This document shows, one piece after another, positions 1 to 6,125 of a DNA stretch of 12,211 nt; positions within the stretch are counted from its first letter, which is position 1, and every line of letters starts with the position of its first letter. Origin of the DNA: Bacteroidales bacterium (lineage in GTDB: Bacteria; Bacteroidota; Bacteroidia; Bacteroidales; UBA10428); the NCBI GenBank assembly GCA_016926235.1, contig JAFGOZ010000346.1, forward strand, positions 1 through 12,211, written 5' to 3'. The position numbers and the translations under genes are program-made. Under the pieces are notes generated by a model, which saw only the letters and a program-made list of their open reading frames with translations, did no database searches and was not told where the DNA came from.

Positions 1-764
1 CCAGTATTTCTGTAAGTAACTATTTCAGTATCAAATTCAAATCTGGCATTGAGCTTTTTAAGTTCTTCAACCAAACTGGTAACAATAGTGTACATACCAC
101 CTTTTACATTGTAATAACCGGTATGTACAAATTCAATATGCGATAGCAGTGTGTAAACAGCATTGGTATCAAAAGGAGTACGCCCTAAAAAAAAGGCAAT
201 GAGCGATACAATTTGACGGGCTTCTTTCGATTCAAAAAAAGAACTGCTTTGTTTCCAAAAACTTTTAACCAATACAGGCAGATGCTTTGGATTAACTTGC
301 ATTAAAGCTTTTATATAGCCTGGAATGCTATCAAAATTTTGTTTAATAACCACATCAACGGTATCGTTATACAACTCGCCACATTTTTTTAAATAGGCAG
401 TAAATTTGGTTTTAAAATTGGGTTCAACCTCTTCAAACTGTTTGCTTAATTTATCAATGTCTTTATATAGTGAATATTTCTTATCGTTTCCACGAAAGTT
501 GACTGTATACAGAGGGTCAAGCTCAACAAAATCGAAAGGCATTTTAATGTTACAATCGTTAACCAGTTCTTCAAAATCATAGGGCATACTAAAAAAACTG
601 GGGCCCACATCAAAAATAAAACCATCTTTTTTTATTTGATTTAAGCGACCACCGGGTTGGGAAGCCTTTTCTACAAATTTTACTTTATATCCTCTTGAGG
701 CAAGCCGTAAACCTGTTGAAAGCCCACCAAGGCCTGTCCCTACAATTAAAACCGTTTTGCTCAT
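1..764 (-). CDS. CrtI/CrtD-family carotenoid desaturase, C-terminus cut by window edge
   Basis: FAD-dependent carotene desaturase/isomerase of the CrtI superfamily, acting on carotenes in the membrane. About 254 codons are visible from an ATG at 764; the family is usually about 490 aa, so roughly half is missing beyond position 1. The N-terminus has the dinucleotide-binding signature VGTGLGGLSTGLRLASRG, then an acidic FVEK and PGGR, and then DVGPSFFSMP, the family's GP(S/T) substrate-domain motif. A GRTPFDTNAVYTLL block and a GGMY block further on also match the family. It is the last visible gene of the crt operon, starting 2 nt after the TPR gene's stop, so it is probably translationally coupled. 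Family membership is secure. The exact reaction is not: it could be phytoene desaturase (CrtI) or a 1-hydroxycarotenoid 3,4-desaturase (CrtD), the latter suggested by the neighbouring cruF. I therefore give no symbol. Confidence 0.9.
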   Translation of the reverse strand, partial: MSKTVLIVGTGLGGLSTGLRLASRGYKVKFVEKASQPGGRLNQIKKDGFIFDVGPSFFSMPYDFEELVNDCNIKMPFDFVELDPLYTVNFRGNDKKYSLYKDIDKLSKQFEEVEPNFKTKFTAYLKKCGELYNDTVDVVIKQNFDSIPGYIKALMQVNPKHLPVLVKSFWKQSSSFFESKEARQIVSLIAFFLGRTPFDTNAVYTLLSHIEFVHTGYYNVKGGMYTIVTSLVEELKKLNARFEFDTEIVTYRNT

Positions 765-766
765 AA

Positions 767-1495
767 TTATAACTTTTTTAAAATTTGCGGATAGAGTTCA
801 TTTTTAACCCATTCAAAATTAGGTTCAATATATAAAGTTTTAACACTTAGGTTTTTTGCATTATTGTACTTTTCGAATTTCATATAAGCATTAATGGTTG
901 TAGCTAATAAGTTCAGATAATTCCAGTTTATCAGAAGTTGCTTACCTTCTTCTTCCATTATTCTAATAGCCTTTTCGTAATGTTCCATAGCCTCTGATTT
1001 TGAGCCTCCAAATAATTGGGGCGTATAAAAAGCAATATTACCAAGCTGCACATACGCAAAGGCATTTTGTGAATCTAAAGCAAGCGATTGCCTGGCAAAC
1101 CTTAAACTTTCGGAGCCAATAAATGGGGCTTTGTAGGGCGATATGCCTATTTCGAAACCGATAAAAGCAGCTTTGTAAGCATACAACATTGATAAACTAT
1201 AGTTTTGCTTTTCAAGATGTTTCAGTAGTACTTGAGTTTTCTCCAGATAAACTTCAGCTTCAGCGTCTTTGTTTTTATCAATGCACCAGGCAATATATCC
1301 GTACTGATAATTAATTAAATCTAATTTTTCTTTGTTTGTTTTGGGTATAACATTTTCAAGCGAATCCATAGTTTTTTTCCATTTACCCATATCGCCGATA
1401 ACATAAGCCCGGTAAATTGAACTGTTATTTTGCCCAAGCATCACAAGGGTAAACAAACAGAACAATGTTATGAATATATATTTCGTCCTTTCCAT
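767..1495 (-). CDS. Exported TPR-like protein of the carotenoid operon
   Basis: A 242-aa protein with a typical Sec signal peptide: a charged start (MERTK), a hydrophobic core at residues 6-20, and a likely cut near residue 21. No lipobox cysteine is present. The mature part is predicted helical and TPR-like. The clearest repeat is about residues 126-180, where ARQSLALDSQNAFAYVQLG is followed by a P-x-LFGG-x-K-x-x-A-x-x-x-Y-x-x-A stretch (residues 159-176). That FGG-type helix start also occurs in some exported bacterial TPR families. TPRs bind proteins, so a periplasmic scaffold is plausible, but no reaction can be assigned. The start codon lies inside the end of the glycosyltransferase gene (28-nt overlap) and the stop is 2 nt before the desaturase, so it is embedded in the pigment operon. 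I do not recognise a characterised homologue. Confidence 0.8.
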   Translation of the reverse strand: MERTKYIFITLFCLFTLVMLGQNNSSIYRAYVIGDMGKWKKTMDSLENVIPKTNKEKLDLINYQYGYIAWCIDKNKDAEAEVYLEKTQVLLKHLEKQNYSLSMLYAYKAAFIGFEIGISPYKAPFIGSESLRFARQSLALDSQNAFAYVQLGNIAFYTPQLFGGSKSEAMEHYEKAIRIMEEEGKQLLINWNYLNLLATTINAYMKFEKYNNAKNLSVKTLYIEPNFEWVKNELYPQILKKL

Positions 1496-2559
1496 GAATA
1501 TTCTTTGTTTGCGTGATTTTTAATGCTTTTTATCATAACCAGTAACATGAATAAAAGTTGTGCAGGGAACAATAAAATACTTAGTAAAATAGGTTGCCGA
1601 CTAATAAATGAATAAAGTATTTGAATTATAACTATGGGTAAAAAATATATCCACAGCAAATTGGGGTATGAAACCAAAATTGGTATGAACCCTAATGATG
1701 CAAATAACCAGAAAAAGAAAGCAAGTATTCGATTATCACCAAAAAACATAAAAATATTTTTCGAAAATCCCTTCAAGGCTTCCTGATAGTTTTTGTACAT
1801 CCTGCATTTTATTCTTTCTTCGCCTGAAATGCAGGCGGTTTTTATTTTTTGTTCTTTGTAATATCGTGCTATGGCGATATCTTCAACAGGCGAGGTTTTA
1901 AAAATTTTATGAGGTTGATACGATTTGTAATGTCTGCCATTAAAAAGCATAAACTGACCATTTGCTGCTGAATGTGAAGAAAAAGGGGAAACTCTTACAA
2001 ACACCAAGGGTAATAGGGTTAGTAATATGTAGTTCATAATAGGAACTGTAAGTTTCTCGCCCAGTGTTTTTTGAATTTGGGTTGGAAAAACAGAAAGCAG
2101 TCCCAATTTATGCTTTTCGAGGTATGATACCGCATGTTCAATAATCTCGCCATGGATTCTTACATCGGCATCGAGGAATAATAAATGACTACCTTTTGCT
2201 TGCTGAGCTAATTGATAACAAGCGTGATTCTTGCCTAACCAACCGTCAGGCAAGGTTTTTGACTGCAAAAGTTTTATTCTGTTATCTAAATCAGAATGTT
2301 TTTTTACAAAATTTAGCGTGTTATCGGTTGATTGGTCATCGTAAACAATAATTTCAAGATCAATACGGGTCATTTGTCTTAAATCGTCTAATAACATGCC
2401 AATATTATCTTCCTCATTCCGTGCAGGAATTAAAACAGAAATCAGCTTGCCGGCAGTTAATCCTGTGTGTTTAATCCGTTGACGAAAAAGAACATTTAAA
2501 CAGACATTTACAAATTGAAATGCCGCAAAAGCCATGGCTATGTATGCGAGATATTGCAT
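1468..2559 (-). CDS. Membrane-anchored family 2 glycosyltransferase, CruG/CrtQ-like
   Basis: Inverting GT2 glycosyltransferase of 363 aa, probably adding a sugar to a hydroxylated or carboxylated carotenoid. An N-terminal membrane helix (about residues 3-25) is followed by the GT-A core: SVLIPARNEEDN (41-52), the nucleotide-binding DDQSTDNT (74-81), the DXD motif D130-A-D132, and a catalytic-base-type ED at 226-227. RMYKNYQEALKGFSKN (253-268) resembles the block before the C-terminal membrane helices in carotenoid and hopanoid-type GT2 enzymes. Two or three hydrophobic segments follow, about residues 278-345. Cyanobacterial CruG and staphylococcal CrtQ, both carotenoid glycosyltransferases, share this architecture, and the cruF neighbour favours a CruG-like 2'-O-glycosyl transfer. 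Acceptor and sugar cannot be read from the sequence. Its ATG overlaps the acyltransferase stop by one base (TAATG). Confidence 0.85.
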   Translation of the reverse strand: MQYLAYIAMAFAAFQFVNVCLNVLFRQRIKHTGLTAGKLISVLIPARNEEDNIGMLLDDLRQMTRIDLEIIVYDDQSTDNTLNFVKKHSDLDNRIKLLQSKTLPDGWLGKNHACYQLAQQAKGSHLLFLDADVRIHGEIIEHAVSYLEKHKLGLLSVFPTQIQKTLGEKLTVPIMNYILLTLLPLVFVRVSPFSSHSAANGQFMLFNGRHYKSYQPHKIFKTSPVEDIAIARYYKEQKIKTACISGEERIKCRMYKNYQEALKGFSKNIFMFFGDNRILAFFFWLFASLGFIPILVSYPNLLWIYFLPIVIIQILYSFISRQPILLSILLFPAQLLFMLLVMIKSIKNHANKEYSWKGRNIYS

Positions 2560-3179
2560 TAGGAAGTTTTTTGTTTTTGTTGCCTTAAAACATTTTGATA
2601 GAATGTGTTGTATTCTGTTTCTGCTTTGTTTTCTTTTAACTCTTTTGCTGCATATTTCTTTATGTTTATAAATAAAGTGGGTTTCGAATCGGAAAAATAA
2701 TCGACCAGGTTAGCGACAAAAAGAACTTGCAATTCGTTGTTGGCTTGTTCAATTAGCTTTTGAACACCACGCTCAAACTTTATATCATCGTTATACATTG
2801 AATGTATTTTTCCTTGCGGAAACATGAAAACCATATTTTGACTATTGGTAAGTAAACTTTTGGTGTAATTTAAACTTTCGATAATACTGCGTGAGTTTTT
2901 CTTAATTGAATACGCACCTGAATATTGAAAGTACCAGTGTTTTTTTAATTGCTCTTCAAGCATCATAAAATGAAATTTCCGATGCAATGTTTTAAGATTG
3001 AGGTGCATTAACCAAAACCCATCCCACCAGCTAATGTGATTTGCTACTATCAGTATGGGGTATCCGTTATCATTAAATTTGCCTTCAATAAGCACTTTGT
3101 TGAAATTACGCTTGAGCAAAAAACCCGTAAGTTTTTGGAATAAGGGATAGATAACAATATGGTGTTTGGCCTTTATCAA
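2559..3179 (-). CDS. PlsC/CrtO-type acyltransferase
   Basis: Lysophospholipid acyltransferase superfamily protein of 206 aa. The catalytic HX4D motif is intact in ANHISWWDGFW (H48, D53). The second substrate motif is FPQGK (120-124), a variant of the usual FPEG. In phospholipid synthesis this family makes phosphatidic acid, but here it lies between cruF and a glycosyltransferase and overlaps the latter by one base. That position suggests it transfers a fatty acyl group to the sugar of a carotenoid glycoside, comparable in role to staphylococcal CrtO in staphyloxanthin synthesis, though that protein is a different kind. The start ATG at 3179 is 9 nt after the cruF stop. The family call is firm; the carotenoid role is inferred from context. 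Confidence 0.85.
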   Translation of the reverse strand: MIKAKHHIVIYPLFQKLTGFLLKRNFNKVLIEGKFNDNGYPILIVANHISWWDGFWLMHLNLKTLHRKFHFMMLEEQLKKHWYFQYSGAYSIKKNSRSIIESLNYTKSLLTNSQNMVFMFPQGKIHSMYNDDIKFERGVQKLIEQANNELQVLFVANLVDYFSDSKPTLFINIKKYAAKELKENKAETEYNTFYQNVLRQQKQKTS

Positions 3180-3188
3180 AATAATATT

Positions 3189-3833
3189 TTAGATTAACAT
3201 GAGTAAAACAAAAAATACAAATTGACACACAAACAGGGTTTTTGCGATGTTGTTATGGGTGTTTATATTAAAAAGCTTTATAAGTAATACAAAAACCAGG
3301 GCAATTAAATACCAGGCAACATAGTTTTGAAGGGGAACCGAATTACCACTCCAGTTCCACATATCCAATTTTGGAGCTACTTGTTCAAGAATTAAATCAT
3401 AAGCCAGCATAAGAACCGGAGCAATTAGTATTGCTGCATTTTTACGCAACCTGAAGCTGCTTATCAGCGAAGTGCTGGCATAGCTTAGAAAGAGCCAGTT
3501 AACACCTATTAATAAAGGTGTTTTCAGTACTTTTATCCCAAGTCCGCTACCATATTTGTAGTGTCCAAATACAAGTCCGGTATTAACGCCTATAACTTCA
3601 ATAAAAAAACCAAGAACAAAAATAAGTAAGAAAATACTTACTGTTTTTTTTGAATAGCTTTTGTGGTAAAGAGCTAGCAGATATATGTTTAATATAAGAG
3701 CAAAGGGTGTAATGGCAATAAACAATGCTTTGGTAAAAGGAATTAAAAAGCCCAGAGTTCCAACCACATAAAATATGACTATAAATTTTTGTACTTCTCT
3801 TTCGGGTATTTTATTCTTTGGATAAAAGTTCAT
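3189..3833 (-). CDS. cruF: CruF-family carotenoid 1',2'-hydratase
   Basis: Integral membrane protein of 214 aa from the carotenoid biosynthesis family formerly called DUF422. Characterised members (CruF of cyanobacteria, and archaeal and Deinococcus homologues) add water across the C1',2' double bond of an acyclic carotenoid end. Family marks seen here are IEVIGVNTGLVFGHYKYG (78-95) with E79, PLLIGVNW (106-113), YDLILEQVAPKLDMWNW (145-161) with D146 and E150, and VPLQNYVAWY (166-175). Six or seven hydrophobic segments span most of the length. The hydroxylated product would be the acceptor made available to the downstream glycosyltransferase. The stop is 9 nt before the acyltransferase gene. 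Family assignment is strong; the exact substrate (gamma-carotene, lycopene or other) is unknown. Confidence 0.85.
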   Translation of the reverse strand: MNFYPKNKIPEREVQKFIVIFYVVGTLGFLIPFTKALFIAITPFALILNIYLLALYHKSYSKKTVSIFLLIFVLGFFIEVIGVNTGLVFGHYKYGSGLGIKVLKTPLLIGVNWLFLSYASTSLISSFRLRKNAAILIAPVLMLAYDLILEQVAPKLDMWNWSGNSVPLQNYVAWYLIALVFVLLIKLFNINTHNNIAKTLFVCQFVFFVLLMLI

Positions 3834-3856
3834 AATATAGTAAAAGTCATGGTGTT

Positions 3857-4390
3857 TTATTTGTTATGCTCAATCCATAAAAGATTCTTTGTTTTAAATC
3901 CATATCCTTCAGCAATTTCAAGGTATTGGGTTTTTATATTTTCGGGGATTGTGGTTTCGCGCGATAAAATCCATAAATAATTTAAACTGGCACCGGCTAC
4001 CAGGGCGTATTTATAATCGTTATCCAGAGCAATTACATTGTATCCTGAATAAAATGGCCCGAAAAAAGATACTTTAAGCATAGCTTCAGCATCGTTGCCT
4101 GCAAATTTAGCTTTTCCAATGGCTTGTTTCCATTGTTTGGTTTCGTAGTTAAAGCCTCTGTTTAACACTTTTATCTTACCGTCATCAAGCAATGAATATT
4201 CTGCAGTTGTATTATTTAAACCTCTTTCAAACCTAAAATCGAAGCGTGCTATTTCGTACCATTTCCCAAGATATTGGTCTTTGTTAAAAGGACTAACTGC
4301 GCGCATGCCTTTGGGTATGCTTGAGCATGATGAAAATAAACCTGCCATGATAATACATATTAGTATTGATTTAAGAACGATATTCTTCAT
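3857..4390 (-). CDS. Blc-type lipocalin lipoprotein
   Basis: Bacterial lipocalin of 177 aa. The N-terminus is a lipoprotein signal ending in a somewhat atypical lipobox, LFSSC, with C22 as the acylated residue. No acidic outer-surface export signal follows the cysteine (SSIPKG), so a periplasm-facing anchor is likelier than surface display. The lipocalin signature is clear: YLGKWYEIARFDFRFERGL (40-58) contains the GxW core, and the C-terminal strand region YLWILSRE with a terminal helix matches the Blc family. Characterised Blc proteins bind lysophospholipids and fatty acids in an eight-stranded barrel. Here it lies inside the carotenoid operon, 5 nt after idi and 23 nt before cruF, so a carotenoid or acyl-lipid ligand is a reasonable inference. 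It may equally serve general membrane maintenance. Confidence 0.9.
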   Translation of the reverse strand: MKNIVLKSILICIIMAGLFSSCSSIPKGMRAVSPFNKDQYLGKWYEIARFDFRFERGLNNTTAEYSLLDDGKIKVLNRGFNYETKQWKQAIGKAKFAGNDAEAMLKVSFFGPFYSGYNVIALDNDYKYALVAGASLNYLWILSRETTIPENIKTQYLEIAEGYGFKTKNLLWIEHNK

Positions 4391-4395
4391 TTGAG

Positions 4396-4914
4396 TTAGT
4401 TTTGTTCGGTAAAGTGTAAAACTCTTTCAATAATTTTTTTGAACCAAACGGTATAGTTTTGGGGCGATTTTTTTACGTCTTCCAGCAGAGTTTTGGCCTC
4501 AACATATTTAAATTCGCAAACTTCGTTTGGTTCAGGTACAGGAGTTGCATCAGAAAATCCGACAAACACATGGTCGAACTCATATTCTGTTAATTCATTA
4601 TCTAGTTTTTCTTTGTAAATAAAGTTAAAAGCCTTTGTAAGCTTACTTTCATCAATACCCATTTCCTCTCTCAATCTTCTGATGGCTGCATTTTCATTCG
4701 TTTCATTTGGGCGTGGATGCGTACATGCAGTATTGGTCCACAAGCCCGGAGAATGGTATTTCGATAATGCTCGTCTTTGCAACAATAATTGTTTATCGGT
4801 ATTAAAAATAAATACAGAAACAGCTCGATGTAGTTTCGCTTTTATGTGAGCATCCATTTTTTCCATTTCGCCCACAACTAAATCATTTTTATCAACCAGT
4901 ATAACCTTTTCCAT
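4396..4914 (-). CDS. idi: Isopentenyl-diphosphate delta-isomerase, type I
   Basis: Interconverts IPP and DMAPP, supplying the allylic starter for prenyl chains feeding crtB. The 172-aa length fits bacterial type I enzymes of the Nudix superfamily. Visible key parts are LHRAVSVF (H29), LLLQRRALSKYHSPGLWTN (43-61), the catalytic-cysteine block NTACTHP with C64 and H66, the Nudix-like helix ENAAIRRLREEMGID (74-88), and E110 and E112 in EYEFDHVF matching the metal-binding glutamates. The glycine common just before the Nudix glutamate (HPxxGE) is N70 here, a mild departure; the other key residues are kept, so activity is expected. It starts 2 nt after the crtB stop, so the two are almost certainly co-transcribed and co-translated. 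Confidence 0.96.
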   Translation of the reverse strand: MEKVILVDKNDLVVGEMEKMDAHIKAKLHRAVSVFIFNTDKQLLLQRRALSKYHSPGLWTNTACTHPRPNETNENAAIRRLREEMGIDESKLTKAFNFIYKEKLDNELTEYEFDHVFVGFSDATPVPEPNEVCEFKYVEAKTLLEDVKKSPQNYTVWFKKIIERVLHFTEQN

Positions 4915-4916
4915 TT

Positions 4917-5759
4917 TTAAATCAGTTTTGTTTTATACAGAAAGGTTGTTTTTACTATTATCAGGTATTTACTATAATTCGATATACGTATTCGTTTTTC
5001 CATAACCTTCTGGGATGGGGTACGCATTATTTTTTTTAATAACCCGATGTAATAAAAGTAAGCAAGTGCCACAGCCAGTTTCGATCTACCGGGTAATTGT
5101 TTTATTCCAAGCCATGCTTCGTCGAAATCTTTTTTTATTGAGGCTTCTATTAGCTTTTTATTTTGCTCGTTTAATTGATTACCTGATATTTCAGGAAAAT
5201 AATTTCTACCTAATTCCCGGATGTCATCTTTTAAGTCGCGCAGAAAATTAACCTTTTGAAAAGCAGAGCCCAATTTTTGGGCAGGAGCTTCCAGTTTCTT
5301 ATATAAATCGGATTGACCGTTACAAAATACTTTTAAGCACATGAGGCCAACAACATCGGCAGATCCATAAATATATTGGTCTAATTCAGTAGCATTGGAA
5401 TAGGTAGATTTAGATAAGTCGTATTCCATACTGACCATAAAAGCCTTAATATGCTCTTTATTGATGTTGTATCTTTTTACAGTATCGGCAAAGGCTACTA
5501 AAACAATATTGGTGCTCATTCCATTTTCGAGGGCATAATGTAAATCATCATCCAGCTTTTTAAGCAAAAACGATTTATCAAAGCCGTGCAAGCTGTCAAC
5601 AATTTCATCGGCTAAGCGCACAAAACCATAAACTGCATATATGGCACGCTTTTTTTCTTTTTCTAAAAGCGAAGTAGCCAAAGAAAATGAGGTACTGTAT
5701 TTCTTAGTAATTAACCTGGAAATATCGTAGCTGTTTTCAATGTAAAAATTAGCATTCAT
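4917..5759 (-). CDS. crtB: Phytoene synthase (squalene/phytoene synthase family)
   Basis: Head-to-head condensation of two prenyl diphosphates, the first committed carotenoid step. The 280-aa length is typical. Both Asp-rich Mg-diphosphate motifs are intact: DEIVD (51-55) in YGFVRLADEIVD, and DLKDD (175-179) in QKVNFLRDLKDDIRELGRNYFP. The substrate-pocket block YIYGSADVVGLM (129-140) and the N-terminal SFSLATSLL also match. C40 phytoene is the default product; a C30 diapophytoene synthase of the CrtM kind cannot be excluded by eye. It is the first gene of the operon and follows a 366-bp non-coding stretch. The ATG at 5759 fits the family N-terminus. No clear Shine-Dalgarno precedes it, which is common in Bacteroidota. 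Confidence 0.95.
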   Translation of the reverse strand: MNANFYIENSYDISRLITKKYSTSFSLATSLLEKEKKRAIYAVYGFVRLADEIVDSLHGFDKSFLLKKLDDDLHYALENGMSTNIVLVAFADTVKRYNINKEHIKAFMVSMEYDLSKSTYSNATELDQYIYGSADVVGLMCLKVFCNGQSDLYKKLEAPAQKLGSAFQKVNFLRDLKDDIRELGRNYFPEISGNQLNEQNKKLIEASIKKDFDEAWLGIKQLPGRSKLAVALAYFYYIGLLKKIMRTPSQKVMEKRIRISNYSKYLIIVKTTFLYKTKLI

Positions 5760-5835
5760 AATAAACTGGTTTTACTGCCAAAATACTAAAACAATACTTT
5801 TTTAATCGTTTAAACAATAAATTCACTAATTTTGT

Positions 5836-5864
5836 TTAACTTAAATTAACGAGCATTAAACAAA
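5836..5864 (-). promoter_or_regulatory. Candidate Bacteroidota-type promoter of the crt operon
   Basis: On the minus strand TTTG (5864-5861) is followed after 17 nt by TAAGTTAA (5843-5836). Bacteroidota primary promoters have TTTG near -33 and TAnnTTTG near -7, separated by 17-20 nt. The -33 box is exact, and the -7 box has TAnnTT but AA in place of the last TG. The implied start near 5829 would leave a leader of about 70 nt before crtB. In such AT-rich DNA a near match can occur by chance, so this is only a candidate. Confidence 0.3.
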
Positions 5865-6026
5865 CTTTAATTTATTTAAGGCCTGTATACTATCTTTTTC
5901 TATTGCCAATGGCTTACAAGTAAGCTATATTGTTTATTGGGTGTTCCGTCTTTTTGTACTAATAATTCAGTAAATTCCATTTTATATACTTTCTTAAAAA
6001 ACTTCCCAAGTCATTTTTATATATTC

Positions 6027-6100
6027 AAAAACAGGATGTGTATCTTTCTTATTTTAATCTTACTTTTAGGTTAATTGAAATGTTACCCCAAAATCCTGTT
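6027..6100 (-). terminator. Weak terminator-like inverted repeat after the SDR gene
   Basis: Read on the minus strand, AACAGGAT (6100-6093) pairs perfectly with ATCCTGTT (6037-6030). The second arm runs into a stretch of five T (6031-6027), two of them within the arm. It lies 26 nt past the SDR stop. The 55-nt loop is too long for a classical intrinsic terminator, so the call is tentative and the match may be chance. Confidence 0.2.
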
Positions 6101-6125
6101 ATGTTTATCTGTTGTAAATAATTGT

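Larger units (their letters stand above)
5760..6125. other. 366-bp non-coding gap upstream of the crt operon
   Basis: Very AT-rich and without a convincing ORF on either strand. It separates crtB from the SDR gene upstream in the same direction, so it should hold both the end of that unit and the crt operon promoter. What it shows: the promoter candidate at 5836-5864; a cluster of GTTTAA/TTAAAC words at 5808-5815, 5834-5839 and 5856-5861; a short perfect hairpin GCTTAC-AA-GTAAGC at 5912-5925 with no T-run on the transcribed strand; and an 8-bp inverted repeat at 6030-6037/6093-6100. No riboswitch or small RNA was recognised. Confidence 0.6.

Noticed and set aside
1468..1495. Possible frameshift or misplaced start where the glycosyltransferase and TPR genes overlap
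   Set aside because: Both reading frames are sensible: the glycosyltransferase ends with an ordinary basic tail and the TPR protein needs this ATG for its signal peptide. A 28-nt overlap is normal in a compact operon.
5015..5251. Plus-strand reading frame of 78 codons inside crtB
   Set aside because: It is antisense to a well-conserved phytoene synthase, has no recognisable domain or ribosome site, and follows the codon structure of the real gene. The same applies to the other plus-strand frames at 3789-3980, 6278-6532, 7441-7641, 7861-8058, and several within 10489-11870.
5912..5925. Hairpin GCTTAC-AA-GTAAGC as a terminator
   Set aside because: The loop is only 2 nt (or the stem 5 bp), and no T-run follows on the minus strand, where all genes lie.
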